From the NCBI RefSeq assembly GCF_000247695.1, contig NW_004624742.1, positions 6,312,715 to 6,376,714 on the forward strand: a stretch of 64,000 nt of DNA, read 5' to 3'. Shown here piece by piece: positions 1 to 11,682 of the stretch. The position numbers and the translations under genes were made by a program. The first letter of the stretch is position 1. Each line of letters starts with the position of its first letter. The notes below the pieces were generated by a model that searched no databases, was not told the DNA's origin, and saw nothing but the letters and a program-made list of their open reading frames with translations. This stretch comes from Heterocephalus glaber (Eukaryota > Chordata > Mammalia > Rodentia > Bathyergidae).

Positions 1-1419
1 AGCTCCTTGTAGCAAGACCCCTGGCCAATACGTTCTTTCCACCACATTTCCACTGCAGTTTACCCATGAATAGTCACTATAAATATTAAAAATGAAAGAT
101 AAATTTCCTTAAACTTTACATTTTGCTTTAACAAAGTGAGCAAGATGATAAAGTTACCATAAAAGTAATCTAACAATCAAGATTCACCATTCCAAAGTTT
201 TCTTTCTTTTCAGTAAACATTGAGTAAGCAATTATGAAAATAAATGGGTTCATGTGATTTTCTCCCTTCCCTTCCCTCTTTCATGCTATTTTATAGTTAT
301 CATTTTATTTTTTCTTGTTTGGAATATGAGGCTTTGGAAGTTCCATGAAAGAAATTAATAGAAGGACTAATCATTCGAGACACCCCTACAAAGTATTAGT
401 ATCCTGTAAGAACCCAGGATTCCAGACTTTGTAGTAGATATCTTAGTCTCAGCCTGGATGCAGTAATAACTATTCAAACACTCAGGACATTAACTCACAC
501 CAAATAAAATTAATACCAAGATATGTAAGATGGTATTTTTGTCTGAGTACTCCTTAATGCCAGTGACATTCATTAAACAATGTGATTCCAGGGAGAAGGC
601 ATATAAAGATGGAGAAAAAGCCAAGCCAGGTTTGTATTAAAGAGTTGGCTACTTCTAAGTTTAGATGATTGATACAGAAACCCACAGAATCTGAATAGGC
701 TTTGGAAATGAATTGTAGAACCTTTCACCTGGGTTGAAAAGGCAAAGTTAATATTCATCCATTACCTTGTATTTCCTATTGGTCAATTCCTTTCCCCCTT
801 CCAGGTTGTATATGGCAGAGTGACAAGTGGGTTCCTATGGGTGTTCAACAGATTCACCAGGGAAGATAGCTATTAAGACACTGCATGGGTTGAAGGAATA
901 GTACTATTAGATTGTTTTTGCACAACCTTAGTTGAGGTCTACACGGAACTACTAGTTGAAAGCGATGGCTGGCAGGATTTGAAGTGATGCAGCATCAAGA
1001 GCTGTGAATTTTACTTTACTTGAAGGTATTAAAGTAGCTTCTCAAAAAAGGAAATTATTTAGGAATGAAAAGTTTGTAAACTGGAATATACAAGTTAAGC
1101 ATAAGCACCTCATAAGCATATTTGAAGAGGCAAAGGAAGACAAGGGTTTTCAAAGGTAAAATAGGGAAGGTTACATAAATTGTTTTGAAATAATTATCCT
1201 TGGCTAAAAGGACCAATAACAAGATGGCATAAGCCAAGGATTGAGCAGGCAGTTACTGGGCAGATGTCCTTGCAGAAGTATTCTTTGGGCAAGGTTGTGG
1301 TTTTGGCCTAATTGCTTGTGATAGTTCTTATTATTGGGCAAATCATGCATGAGGGATGTCCCCTCATAACCTCCTGGCTTTATTTTGCTAGGGTTGACAT
1401 AAGTGACTCCATTCGATTT
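1..1419. other. No recognisable gene or repeat
   Basis: AT-rich sequence with only short chance open frames. I recognise no SINE, LTR, LINE or coding similarity. Old, diverged repeats could still be hidden here. Confidence 0.5.
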
Positions 1420-1560
1420 TGATAGCCTTCACAATAATTCTCGTTATAGAGTATCGTAAGGACAGGAATGATATCTTATTCACTTTTATGTCACTGTAAC
1501 CTAGCACAATACCTGGTGTATAATAGATGAACAGATTATTAAATTAATAAATGAAAGATG
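1420..1560 (+). repeat. L2/MIR-type LINE/SINE 3' tail fragment
   Basis: The stretch resembles the shared L2/MIR 3' end: a 'CCTAGCACAATACCTGG' block followed by a decayed AATAAATGAA-type tail. It is short and diverged. Confidence 0.4.
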
Positions 1561-1811
1561 AAAATCACAAGAGAAAGTGAAAAGACCCAAAAGAATCCTA
1601 AATAACAATAATGAAATATGGCATTCTTCAACATATTTGATAGGATTATTGTTATTTTACTTCTACTTAAATCTTTCAGTTCATTCAATTATCAAGCAAA
1701 AAACCAAACACACTATATAGTAAGATTATTTTATATATTTATAGGTAAGAGAAGATTAACTGATTATTTTTATCCAAAGTTACTTTCTCTATGAAGAACC
1801 ACCCTTATTTT

Positions 1812-1935
1812 GCAGGTAGCATGATGCAGTGGATAATGTATGAACCATATGATAAGACTATTTGGGTTTAATATCAGGTCTAATGCTATGTGACTGTGGT
1901 TAAGTTTTCTATCTAATTATGGGCATCATAATGCA
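1812..1935 (+). repeat. MIR SINE fragment
   Basis: Carries the MIR core order: GATGCAGTGG near the tRNA-derived head, then a GGGTTTAATATC block, then 'TATGTGACTGTGG'. It is strongly diverged, as expected for an ancient mammalian SINE. Confidence 0.5.
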
Positions 1936-2029
1936 TCATAATGTGGGTGGGTTCTTTTTTTTGAGGACTAAATGAGACATGTTTGAAGCTACTAGAAGAA
2001 TGCCAGGATGTGATGAACATTAGTTCCTA

Positions 2030-2635
2030 TACTTTATTGTGGCTACCATAACACATTATGACAAAATGGGTGGCTTACAACAGAAATTTATTGTTTCTCA
2101 CTTCTTGAAGTCAGAAATTAGAAATCAAGGGCCAGGGATTTAGCTCAGTGGTTCTGCCGCCTCCCTCACAAGCGGAAGGTCCTGAGTTCAATCCCCGGCA
2201 CCAAGGCACCAAAAACTTTAATTAGGTTGTATATCTTATTTTTGGCAACCAAAAAAAAAAAAAAAAAAGAAAATAAATTTGAAATCAAGTTATATTGCCA
2301 GGGTTGTGCTCCCTCTGAAGAGCCTAGGGAGACTCCTTCCTTGGCTATTCCAGCTTCTGGGGGCTCCAGGCATTTCTTGGCTTATGGCAGAACCCCGATT
2401 TCTACTTCCATTTTCACAGGACCATTGCCATTTCTCTCCCTGTCTTTCCTTTGTGTGTCTCTTGTAAGGACACTCATCATTGGATTTAAGGTGTACTTGG
2501 ATAATCCAGAATATATTTTAAAATCCTTGGCTTAGTAATATCTTCAAAGACCATTTTTCCAAATAAGGTCACATTTGTAGATTTCAAGGGCTAGGACTCG
2601 GACACACCTTTTCTGGGGCACCATTCAACCATTAT
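2030..2635 (-). mobile_element. MLT1-type MaLR LTR (solo)
   Basis: In antisense orientation the block holds hallmark MLT1 pieces: 'GGTGGCTTACAACAGAAATT', a glycine-rich middle around CTTCTGGGGGCTCCAGG, 'TGTAAGGACACTCATC', and 'CCAAATAAGGTCACATT' near the right end. The opposite LTR and internal sequence are not seen. An ID SINE (2129-2280) lies inside it. Confidence 0.7.
2129..2280 (+). repeat. ID-family SINE with A-rich tail
   Basis: Contains the pol III A box (TTTAGCTCAGTGG) and B box (GAGTTCAATCCCC) of the tRNA-derived ID family, then a CACCAAAA tail and an 18-A run. The 9-bp GAAATCAAG occurs on both sides, which fits a target-site duplication inside the MLT1 LTR. Extra AT-rich sequence lies between SINE body and A run. 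Confidence 0.85.
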
Positions 2636-2748
2636 AGTTCCCTTTCCAGGTCTCCCTCTTCACTAAATGTACACAGCACAAAATATGAGTATGTGAAAAA
2701 TGATTTTTAGCAAAGTATACCTGATGAGTGGGAGCCAAAGAGACAGCT

Positions 2749-2794
2749 AAAAAAAAAGAAGAAGAAGAAGAAAGAAAGAAAAGAGAAAAGAATG
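2749..2794 (+). repeat. Purine simple repeat (GAA)n/(GAAA)n
   Basis: A run of GAAGAAGAAG followed by AAAGAAAG units. Confidence 0.9.
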
Positions 2795-2944
2795 AACAAA
2801 TTAGTTAAATGATTAACAACTTTTTATGATTGATAAAAAGAGTTTTTTTGTATACAGGGGCATTGATTTGGAAAGCATGGTATGAAAAAGAAAGAAAACT
2901 GCATATTATGAATGAAGTACTGCACTTTATTTGTTTCACTTTTG

Positions 2945-3136
2945 TTTGCTTTGTTTTGTGGTACTGAGGATTAAACCTAGGGATTACTGGAGTACATCCC
3001 TATCCCTTTTAAAAAATTTATATTTTGTAAAATTTTGAGATAGAGTCTTACTAAGATGACTTCAAACTTGCAATTCTCCCATCTTAGCCTTCCTTGTAAC
3101 TGGGATTACAGGCATGCAACACCACATCCAGATTTT
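2945..3136 (-). repeat. B1-dID composite SINE
   Basis: On the minus strand a 7SL-derived B1 body (antisense GGGATTACAGGCATGCAACACC at the right) is followed by an ID-derived part (antisense GTGGTACTGAGGATTAAACC at the left). This B1-then-ID order is the B1-dID composite of several rodent families. Confidence 0.75.
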
Positions 3137-3387
3137 TTTCACGTGTATTTTTAGTATAATAATCCAGTAATCCTGTTAGGCAGGCTTGTTGGTGTTTTTA
3201 AATATTTGCAAATATTCAGATACTATTTTTTTTGCCAAGTTTATACAGGTATCAAGTATAGTATGAGAATTTTTTCTTAAGAAAACTATACCCCAGTTTC
3301 ACAGAATTTAATTAATTATAATCTTTGCTTTATGGACACAATGTTAGCAGTAGGCCATGCATAATCTATTATTTATCCCTTTGATTT

Positions 3388-3577
3388 GGGGTGGTGGTGG
3401 TACAGGGTATGGGACCTAGGACCTTTGCACTAAACTACATCTCCAGCTCTTTTTCTATTTCAGGGCAGGGTCTCCACAAGTCACTAAGTTGCCCAGGCTT
3501 GGCTGGAACTTGCAACTGTCCTGTCTCAGCTACCCAGAGTGCAGTGATAACAGCTATGTGTCACCATGCTCAGCATT
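3388..3577 (-). repeat. B1-dID composite SINE, diverged
   Basis: The ID part reads antisense as GGGACCTAGGACCTTTGC and CATCTCCAGC; the B1 part reads antisense as GTTGCCCAGGCTTGGC and ends at CACCATGCTCAGC. More diverged than the copy at 2945. Confidence 0.65.
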
Positions 3578-3881
3578 TGTTTATTTTGATAGTATTACAA
3601 CCACCCAAAAATATAATATGTAGCTCGAGAACTAAAACCTTAAAAATGTACATCTGCCTATGTGCTCCTCTATTTTACTCCTCCAAATTCCAGAGGCTTG
3701 CTTTTTTCATTATATCAATGTCTAGTGTTTTGAAATAAATGATAAAAGTCTTGGCTTGAAATTTGAAAAAAAACATGTTCATGTCTCCAGTCAACTGAAC
3801 AGAAAGGGTAACTATGACAGTGAGTGTCGATGCTAGCCTTTTTGAGCTTGCTTGAAGTAGTACAGTATTAAAGACAAACGA

Positions 3882-3973
3882 GGGCTGGGGATTTAGCTCA
3901 GTGGTTTCACTGCCTGCTGTGCAAGAGCAAGGACCCGAGTTCAATCCTCGGTACCAAAAAAAAAAAAAAAAAC
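3882..3973 (+). repeat. ID-family SINE
   Basis: GGGCTGGGGATTTAGCTCAG head, B-box region GAGTTCAATCCTC and GGTACC followed by a poly(A) tract. The flanks AGACAAACGA and AACAAATGA suggest a slightly decayed target-site duplication. Confidence 0.85.
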
Positions 3974-4053
3974 AAATGATCTGAAGTTCAGCAAGAGCCC
4001 AGCTCAGCAGCATATTAAGAGTACCCCACAGATCTAGAATATATTGCTTGAAA

Positions 4054-4394
4054 CATTTTCCTTTGTTTTATTTAAAAATAAATAATTATATTCCTAAATA
4101 AATAATTATACTATATTGTTATTATTTATTAATAATATATTAATGATTATTAATACAATATATTTATAATTATTATAATATATCATAATAATTATCAATG
4201 TATTATATTAATATATTAATTATTGTTTATAATTATTATAATATATTATAATTATTGATATATTTATTATTATTAATATATTATTTATATTAATTAATTA
4301 TATTCTATTATTCCTAAAATAAATAATTATATTACAAATAAATAATTATATTCCATTTTCCTTTGTTTTATTTAAAAATAAGTAATTATATTCC
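4054..4394. repeat. AT-rich block bounded by 41-bp direct repeats
   Basis: A 41-bp sequence beginning CATTTTCCTTTGTTTTATTT occurs at 4054-4094 and 4354-4394 with one difference, exactly 300 bp apart. Between them is almost pure A/T sequence built from TAATTAT and TATTAATA words. Confidence 0.85.
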
Positions 4395-4584
4395 CTTAGT
4401 GGAAGAAAGAATAATTATATCCATATATATCTTTTTTTGCAAAGATCTTTAAATATTAACATATTGGCAAGAGTAGTATGTTGAGAAATGACCAGTTTAT
4501 AGGAAGAAAATAATTAATCTTAAGAATGAAATACTAAAACCAAAATGACCTTGTATACTGATAGATCAATGTTCTTGAACCGTG

Positions 4585-4662
4585 TTTTGTTTTGTTTACA
4601 GTGGTATAAATCAGACCTAGGGTCTTGGGTATTCTACCACTGAGTTATACCTTCAACCCTCT
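4585..4662 (-). repeat. Old ID-type SINE, degenerate
   Basis: Antisense ID order: a 'GTGGTATAAATCAGACC' B-box side followed by 'TACCACTGAGTTATACC', the antisense A box of the older GGTAGAG subfamily. Confidence 0.55.
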
Positions 4663-4750
4663 AAATTTGTCTATATAAATTAAATCTATTAAAATAGTCT
4701 TGAATGAACAGTTTAAAAAGATGGGAATGTTCTTCATTCTTTTCTTTACC

Positions 4751-4886
4751 CAAGTATATTTCATACTGGAAAACTAAACATGAGGGTTTTATTTTCTTTC
4801 AGAATGAATATTCAAGTATATTTCATATTGGAAAACTGAACATGAGGGTTTTATTTTCTTTGAGAATGAATATTCAAGTATAACTT
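4751..4886. repeat. 62-bp tandem duplication
   Basis: A 62-bp unit starting CAAGTATATTTCAT is present at 4751 and 4813, and a third partial unit starts at 4875. The two full copies differ at about three positions. The spacing is exactly 62 bases. Confidence 0.9.
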
Positions 4887-5362
4887 ATACACATGTTAGT
4901 AATTAAAGTTTAAACTTGTTTAATGTTTAGATTTTCACATTATGTGCTACAGCTAGGATAATCATATGTTTTATCCTAAATTGCTCAAACTGGGATAATT
5001 TTGAGGTGAAAGGGGAATCCTTAATAGTTATGCTGAGACAACAAGCATAAACTGGCACTGTTCCTGGAAAACTGGAACATATGATCACTTTAGTTATAGC
5101 ATATTTAAACCACCATGTCAGTATTTTCTCATATAAAGTATGTAGGAATTTTAACATGCTTAACTGGGTTCCAAAGTACTTTAAAACTACTCAATACTTT
5201 GTTTCAGTTTATTAAATCTTCACTTAAATTATAACTTAAATATATAGCACCAACATTTGAGACAAAATTCTGTTCATTTCATTAAGTTCTCTTAAAGCTA
5301 TGAACATGTAGCTTTATGGCTGGTTGAAATCAGACCATATGTAACATAACATTTTTATCTGT
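4887..5362. other. No recognisable feature
   Basis: AT-rich unique-looking sequence; nothing recognised. Confidence 0.45.
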
Positions 5363-5486
5363 TTTTGTTTTTTGAGAGAGTCTTGCTCTGTTGTCCAGGC
5401 TGTCCTCAAACTCCTGTGCTCACGTGATCCTTATGCCTTAGTCTGCAGAGTAGCTGAGAATACAGGCATGCACCACCATGCCCAGA
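5363..5486 (-). repeat. B1 SINE (7SL-derived)
   Basis: Antisense B1: a T-rich start, TTGAGAGAGTCTTGCTCTG, TTGTCCAGGCTGTCCTC, and an end at GGCATGCACCACCATGCCC. Confidence 0.85.
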
Positions 5487-6680
5487 TTAAAATGAGTTTC
5501 TTACACTACATGACAAGTGATAGTATAATCACTGTAGAAAATAGAGGCCACTAGCCAAGTATGGCTATGGATTACTTTAATGTGGTTAGTTTCAATTGAA
5601 GATATGCTTATAAAAATAAAATATACACTAAATTTCAAAGACAGCACAAAAAAGATGTGAAAAAATATCATTTAAATATTGAATCAACTTTTATATATTA
5701 GATTAAATATATCATTATGATCAATTTTACCTCTTTTTCTTTTTGTTTCATAGTTTGCCTATTGGAACATTTAAAATTATATATATGGCGTACATTTTAT
5801 CTACTGGATTGTGCTGATCTAGCTTGTTCCAAAAGATAAAAATGAAGTGGAACATAAAGCAGTATGGGTACAGACGATCACATGAGACAAACCATTCCCT
5901 AGTGATCGCTTGTGATCCATATTTGGTGGATTCTTATCCTACCCACATCTGTAGACTCTTGGACCCTGAGACCCTTTACCCTACCCCATGGTGCTATTTC
6001 TGTGTATCCTCAGGATTTTTAAGAACAAATCTTATCAGTTACCTGTGGCTTTTCCCTCCTTCCTACTCCCCCCACCCCATAGGCAGCACCTTGGCTGGCA
6101 CCATGGGTGCTGCTTGTACTGGGAACCATTGCATCTACCTGATACTGTCATCTCTGGTCTTCAAAGGAACCCAGTGAGATTGTACCTCATTGCAAGTGGG
6201 GGAGAATCTGCCCCGTGTATAACTATTTTTTATGTTTTTCTTTTAGAAAGAGAAAGCCAAGTAATAGTGCCTATGGCTATGTATATTTTTAAAAGTTTTA
6301 AGTGCAGTAGCTCACTACAGTGCTAAAGCTCTTTGTCCTCTACAATATTTACATGAGTCCATGGAGGATTAAGCTAAGAGAATATTCCCAACAAACCAAA
6401 ATTAGCCTTTCATTTGTCATTTAGGTTTTGTTACTAGGCCAAGCCCGCCTGCCTTTTCCTTTGTGCAGCAGGTGAAATTGATGGAGGTAGAATTCAGCCG
6501 TAGTCGTGTTTTTGTTGGGCTTGCACAATGTTAGTGTTTGAATGTGTGAAGGCAGAGCATGCATGCTCCAGTTCACCTCAGTTCCTACTATTTCCCAATG
6601 TGATGTATCCGCCTGGATCACACATCTGCTACTGCCTCAAACTCCTGAGTTTGCATCTCAGATTTGTGGTCTTCCTCTGG
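5487..6680. other. No recognisable gene or repeat
   Basis: Moderately unique-looking sequence. The longest open frames are about 115 codons, overlap one another and show no motif I recognise. Confidence 0.45.
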
Positions 6681-6810
6681 GACCAGCAGGGTTAACATCA
6701 ACTGTTTGGAAATGCTAGTTCTCGGGTTGCACCCCAGACCTACTGAGAAAGGGTCTGCATTTTTAATAGACCCTACAAGATTCCTAAGCACCTTTGAAGT
6801 TTGAGAAACC
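6681..6810. mobile_element. MER5A-like hAT DNA transposon remnant
   Basis: The order 'AAATGCTAGTTCTCGGG', 'CACCCCAGACCTACTGAG', 'GGGTCTGCATTTTTAATAGA' and a terminal 'AGTTTGAGAAACC' matches the short non-autonomous MER5A family (hAT-Charlie). It codes for nothing. Confidence 0.6.
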
Positions 6811-7049
6811 TTATCTTGTAGGATTTGTTCCCTCCCTGAAGGCCCTGTAGCTCCCATTTAATGAGATTTGGTCCAGGTGATTTGCAGACATGCCCAGACC
6901 AGTATGGCTACAGAAGGGGTTGGTCACAGCTTAGACTAAACTCCTTGCTACTCCAATAGAATATCCAATACATAAAAAACCTTGGAAATACAAGGTAGAA
7001 ATTCTTCCCTCTGTTTTAGAATGGAAAAAGAGTCATTATCTTTCCTTAA

Positions 7050-7162
7050 TTGCTTTCTTCTTTTCTTTTCTTTTTTTTTTTTCTTTTTGGTACTGGGGAT
7101 TGAACTCGGGTCCTTGCACTTGCAAGGCAGGTGGTGGAACCACTGAGCTAAATCCCTGGCCC
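7050..7162 (-). repeat. ID-family SINE
   Basis: Antisense copy: T-rich tail, TTGGTACTGGGGATTGAAC, then CCACTGAGCTAAATCCC. Related pyrimidine words (GCTTTCTTCTTTTCTT and ACTTTCTTATTTTCTT) on both sides fit a target-site duplication. Confidence 0.85.
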
Positions 7163-7429
7163 ACTTTCTTATTTTCTTATAGGGCTTCTTCTCAGGTAAA
7201 TGTCTCATCTCTTTTTCATTTAGTGACACAACCCCTCCTTGTGTTTATATTTTTTTGTGACAAATTGAGAGGGGTCCTGTTTTATATTTTTTATCCAATT
7301 AGAATCGTTCTGCTTTGTGAACTTGGGAGGAGAAAGAGGAAACCTAGAGAAAGAGTTCAGCTCGATTTTGTTTTGATGAGTGGTTTTATTATAAGCAGCT
7401 AAGTTAGATGGAAATTAATAGGCAGTCAG

Positions 7430-7960
7430 ACAGGGATGGGCCGTCAAAAGACTACAGAAGAGGAGAGCACACCAAAACTGACCTGAAGTGCATCTGCTGA
7501 AGGCCAGGCCTCAAAACAGAGATACAACAACCAGGCCTGCATGTCTCCCTGAGGGATAAACAATAACTTGAGGTTGTACTGTGATTGGTATCACCTAGTC
7601 CAGTAAAGTCCAGACAGACATCAGTCATCCAGGTGGGTGACCAGTATATCCAGGCCCATTGTCCCAAAATGCCTTTGTTCTTTCTGTGTACCCTTGCTAT
7701 GTGACTCGCTTTCCTATTGGATCACCATTAGCTAAGCAGCTACACTTATAATCCTATAGGTTGACTGTAGCTTGACCCTGGTTGTACCTACATTGTGACT
7801 TTGCTGTATAAATTACCCCTGATATAAAGCCTCAGTGGCAACCCACTTGGCACCCCGCCTGTCTCTCAGGCAGAATCTCTCAATAAACCTTACCTCCATT
7901 GTTCCTTGGAACTTATTCTTTGATTTCTGGGGACATGAACTCAGCACATCTGACATCTAG
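7430..7960 (+). mobile_element. Putative solo LTR of an endogenous retrovirus
   Basis: The block has LTR-like architecture: a CCTATTGGATCA CCAAT-type element, TATA-like words (TATAAATT, GATATAAAG) near 7806-7826, a CTCAATAAACC polyadenylation signal near 7880, then a T/G-rich stretch. No internal retroviral sequence is next to it. Ends are approximate and the family is unassigned. Confidence 0.5.
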
Positions 7961-8279
7961 CAGGTTGAAAGTTATATTTCTCCTTTATCAGTTTGAGTCT
8001 TTGAGGGCTGGCAAGATACTCCTTTAAAAAGCCATTCCTCATCTGTGCTGCCAGATGCCCAGCTGTCCTCCCTTTCCAAGACTTTTCTACTGTCATAAAA
8101 TGACATCAGACATGTTTGGTAAATAACAGCATGTAGGAGGAATGGGTTGGGGGTGTTTTCTAGCACAGTTTAAAAGTCCTTCATTAGTTACTTCATAGGA
8201 GACTAAGAAAGGAAAATAAAAACTTTAAACAGTAGCTTTCTGAAAAGGAGTTTAACAATAAGCATTGTGTTGGGTATTC

Positions 8280-8680
8280 TTCCCTCTCCACCCTTTTCTA
8301 CACTGTTCCTTGCCCTGGGAGGCTGACCTCTAATGACCGAGGCACATGACCCGGGCTTCATGTCTGTCTAGATTTTGTGAGGTCAGTAAGGAGGAGAAGT
8401 TGGAGTTTTATTTCCTGAATTCCCCTCCTGCTGGGTTCCAAATTGGCTGAGTTGTGTTCTTTACCTAGGGCCACTGCTGCCCTAAATACATTCTCTCCCA
8501 CAGTTTTCACTCTTGTCAAGTTCAGAGGACAACTCCACTTACTCTTCAGGTTTGGAAAGCAGAAAGGTTCCCTCCATCCCATCCCTCCAGCTGCTGTCAG
8601 TACCCACAAGTTTCCTTAGCCCTTCATTCTTTATATGTCTTTACAAATAGTCCTTCATTTAACTCTCCTCAATTATCCTT
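8280..8680 (+). repeat. LTR-like ancient interspersed repeat
   Basis: The right part (TTTACAAATAGTCCTTCATTTAACTCTCC) resembles the polyadenylation end of an old mammalian LTR with a degenerate ATTAAA signal. The left part (GCCCTGGGAGGCTGACCTC) fits the same family. I cannot name it. Confidence 0.35.
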
Positions 8681-8977
8681 GTAAGTTTACTTTTTTTCTT
8701 TTCTCACCAGACATTGAGCCCAAATGATTTTGTTAACTTTCGCTTTTCACAATGATTCTACTTCTAAGATTCTAAGAAGAAAATAATCAGAACTACAAAG
8801 ATTTATGCTGTCACCTCCACTGTGGGTCCTGTTTACTGTATTCTATTCCCCTGGCCATAGTGCTTGTTTGAGAAGTGAATTTCAGGTCTGAGTTCTCCTG
8901 CTTGTAAAGCTCTGTCTTCCAGACCAGGAGGCACGGTAAAGAAAAAGAATTTGCACCTCTGATGATAGTCACTAGTA

Positions 8978-9032
<55 letters not shown>

Positions 9033-9116
9033 TGTGGTATTGGAGATTGAACCCAAATTGAACCTAGGGCCTCTACATGCTAGACAAGTGCTCTACTGCT
9101 GGGATAAATCTCCAGC
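8978..9116 (-). repeat. ID-type SINE with (TC)n tail expansion
   Basis: A (TC)24-like run (8980-9028) sits where the A-rich tail of an antisense ID element should be. It is followed by GTGGTATTGGAGATTGAAC and 'GCTCTACTGCTGGGATAAAT', the antisense B and A box regions of the older ID subfamily. Confidence 0.75.
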
Positions 9117-9924
9117 CCTCTTTCCCCCTTTACTGAGATATAATGTATAAACTGCACATATTAGAGTATATATTTTGATTATTTTTGACATGTGTATGCC
9201 ATAAAAATTATCACTACAAACAAAATAGTAAACCAATCACATCACCTCCAAAGTTTCCACCTACCCCTTCTGAGTATACAGGCAATATCTCATCTGCTCT
9301 CTTTCATTATAGATTAGTTGTAATTTCTGAATTTTAAATGGAATTATACAAATGTACTTTCTGGGAAAGGGGTCTGGGTTTTTCACCCAGCACAGTTATT
9401 TTGAAATATATTCACACTGTGTGTATTTATTGAGTAACATACTATCATAGATACACCACAGTTTATCCATTTACTTGTTGATGGACATTTGAATTATTTC
9501 TAGGTTTGGGCTATTAAACATAAAACTGCTATGATCATTTATATATGAGTAGGGACATATATTTCTTTTCCTCTTGGGTAAATACTGGAAGTAGTATATA
9601 TTTAACTTTTAAAGAGACTGCCATCTTTTCCAAAGTGGCGATACCATTTTATATCTCACCAACAATAGATGAGAGTTCCTTTTCCTCCATATCCTCGCCA
9701 ACATCTGTTATGTCAACATTCTTTATGCCAGCTATTCTAGTAGGTGATAGTAATTTCTCTCTCTACGTTTCCCTTTTGATAAAGGGTGTTGATCATATTT
9801 TCATGTGTTTGTGTACACAATGTATATGTTCTTTTTTGAAGTATTTATTTAAATATTTTGTTCACTTTAAAATATTGGTTTGTTTGTTTTCTTACGGAGT
9901 TTTGAGGTTTTTTAAAGTATATTT
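9117..9924 (-). mobile_element. Old L1 3' portion, left part
   Basis: Antisense L1 3' sequence: ACTGAGATATAATG near the 3' end, 'CATTTACTTGTTGATGGACA', 'TATCTCACCAACAATAGATG' and 'CCTCGCCAACATCTGTTA'. The same L1 resumes at 12341 after a SINE and LTR-element insertion. No usable ORF2 frame remains. Confidence 0.75.
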
Positions 9925-9983
9925 TGTCTGGTTGCAGTGGCACACACCTGTAATCCCAGCATTTTGCAAGGCTAAAGCAGTAG
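9925..9983 (+). repeat. B1-dID SINE, left half (split)
   Basis: B1 head: TGGTTGCAGTGGCACACACC and TGTAATCCCAGCATTTTGC. It breaks off at GCAGTAG, where the MaLR LTR starts. The missing B1 3' part and the ID part are found at 12211-12340. Confidence 0.75.
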
Positions 9984-10388
9984 TGCTATGGCTTGTAGCT
10001 AGATGTTCCCTCAAAGCCTCATGAAGTCACAGGTGGAGCTTTTTCAGAGGTGGCTGAATCTAGAGTGTGTGATTGATTCCTAGTACAATGTTAGGATTAA
10101 GGATGAGTGATTACTAAATCACTGATTGGTTTGGCACCACCCTGATCCTGGTAGCCTAGATAGAATATAAAAGGCAGAAAAAAGCTGCTAAGGTCCCTTG
10201 CTTGCTTTTGCTGTCTTCTTCCTGCAATGAACTGTTTCTCCTCTGCAGTGCCCCTCTGCCCTGTGCCACTCTGCCTTGGAGCCAGCCAACTATGGACTGG
10301 AACCTCTAAGAACTGTAAGCCAAATAGACTTTTCCTCCTTTAATTTTGGGTATAGGGTATTTTGTCTCAGCAACAAGAAAATAAGACA
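9984..10388 (+). mobile_element. 5' LTR of a MaLR (ERVL-type) element
   Basis: 405 bp from TGCTATGG to AAGACA (TG...CA ends). It includes a GAATATAAAAGG TATA box near 10165 and a CCAAATAGAC degenerate polyadenylation region near 10320. A very similar LTR stands alone at 26338, and a shortened one closes this element at 11965. The whole is a non-autonomous relic. Confidence 0.8.
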
Positions 10389-10393
10389 GAATT

Positions 10394-10411
10394 TGGTACC
10401 AGAGAAGTGGA
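10394..10411 (+). promoter_or_regulatory. Retroviral primer binding site, tRNA-Leu type
   Basis: TGGTACCAGAGAAGTGG lies five bases after the 5' LTR. TGGTACCAG is complementary to the 3' end of a leucine tRNA, the primer that gives the ERVL class its name. It shows which tRNA the ancestor used and is not functional now. Confidence 0.65.
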
Positions 10412-11577
10412 GTCATTGCTGTGACTATCTGACCATGTGGTTTCAGGAGTCTTTGGAACTGGCTTGCAGGAAGAGTTTGGGAAGGTTTGGAGATGCTGGC
10501 TGAAAGCGCAGCCTTGGAAAGCCTTAGGCTGTACTTTATGGGCACTACTGGTCAGAGCACAGAAGGCCAGAATGCTGATAGAAATGATGTAGGTAAAGAC
10601 CAGGCTGGGGAGGTTTCTGCTGGAAAGAAGGACGGCATTGGATGTTAGACCCCAGACAGTGTGTGCTCTGCCTTGGCAGAAAGATTATCTGCATTTTGCT
10701 CATGTCCAGAGACTTTGCCTGAGACTAAGATTAAGAGTGGTGGACTAATTAATCTTGCAGAAGAAATTGCAAGACAGTCTAATGTTGGGGCTGTAGCATG
10801 GGTACTGTTGGGGGCTTTTAGCCAAATCTGTGTTGAGAATCAGGAGCAAAAAGTCCAGCAGAATTATTTAAAACATTGTGATTTGGCCAGAAAGGAAGCT
10901 CCAGTAAAGCTGTGGGTGGCAAAGATAGAGCAGAGGAGATTTTGATTGCTGAAAAGGAACAAGAGAATAGAAAAATGGCTGAGGACAACACAAATATCAG
11001 CAAGATTCAGAGTTGCTAAAGTGAAAGACTTTGCTTTGAAAAGAAATCCCCAGAGCACCATGTTCCAGAATAGCAGCAGCCTAGAGAATTTGTGCCTTGG
11101 GATTGGGTTCAGAGTGCTCAGTGATCCAGGCACTCAACCTCTATAGCCAAGAGAAAGGAAGCCTGGCTACTACTTCAGCTGGCAGCAGACTCTGGTGCCA
11201 TCCACGTGGTGCTGGTTTTAGGTGTATGCAGAATGCGAGAGGCATGGGGTCAGTAAAGCTTTCACCAAGATTTCAGAAGAAGGCCTGGGAGGCTATGCAG
11301 TGTGCCCCTGAGAGGGCAGTGTGTGAAGCTGTGAGTGTGAAGCCAAAGGTGCAGTGGAGAGCCCAGAAGTTTGGAGAAGCCAGAAAGGTGGATCATCTGA
11401 GGAAAACTGCAAGGAGGAAGCAGAGCTGGCTCAAGAGGGAAGCCATGGGAACTACAATCACTGGCAGCATCCTAGAAGCAGAGCCACCCAAACCCTTTAG
11501 AGTTCACTTCTTGCCACAGACTGCCTCAGATGCTAGACCTGGAACTACAGGGCTTAATGTTTGGCTAGCTGGATTTT

Positions 11578-11682
11578 GTTGTTTTGTTTTGTTTTGCTTT
11601 TTGGTACTGGGGATCAAACTTGGCTCCTTGCGCTTGTGAGGCAGGCGGCGGAACCACTGAGCTAAATCCCCGGCCCTGGCCT
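11578..11682 (-). repeat. ID-family SINE inside the MaLR interior
   Basis: Antisense ID: T-rich tail with GTTTT units, TTGGTACTGGGGATCAAAC, CCACTGAGCTAAATCCCCGG. The 10-bp GCTGGATTTT at 11568-11577 and 11683-11692 is a perfect target-site duplication. Confidence 0.9.

Noticed and set aside
2129..2200. tRNA gene from A-box and B-box like motifs
   Set aside because: All such matches in the window belong to ID SINEs with A-rich tails and target-site duplications; they lack a foldable full tRNA.
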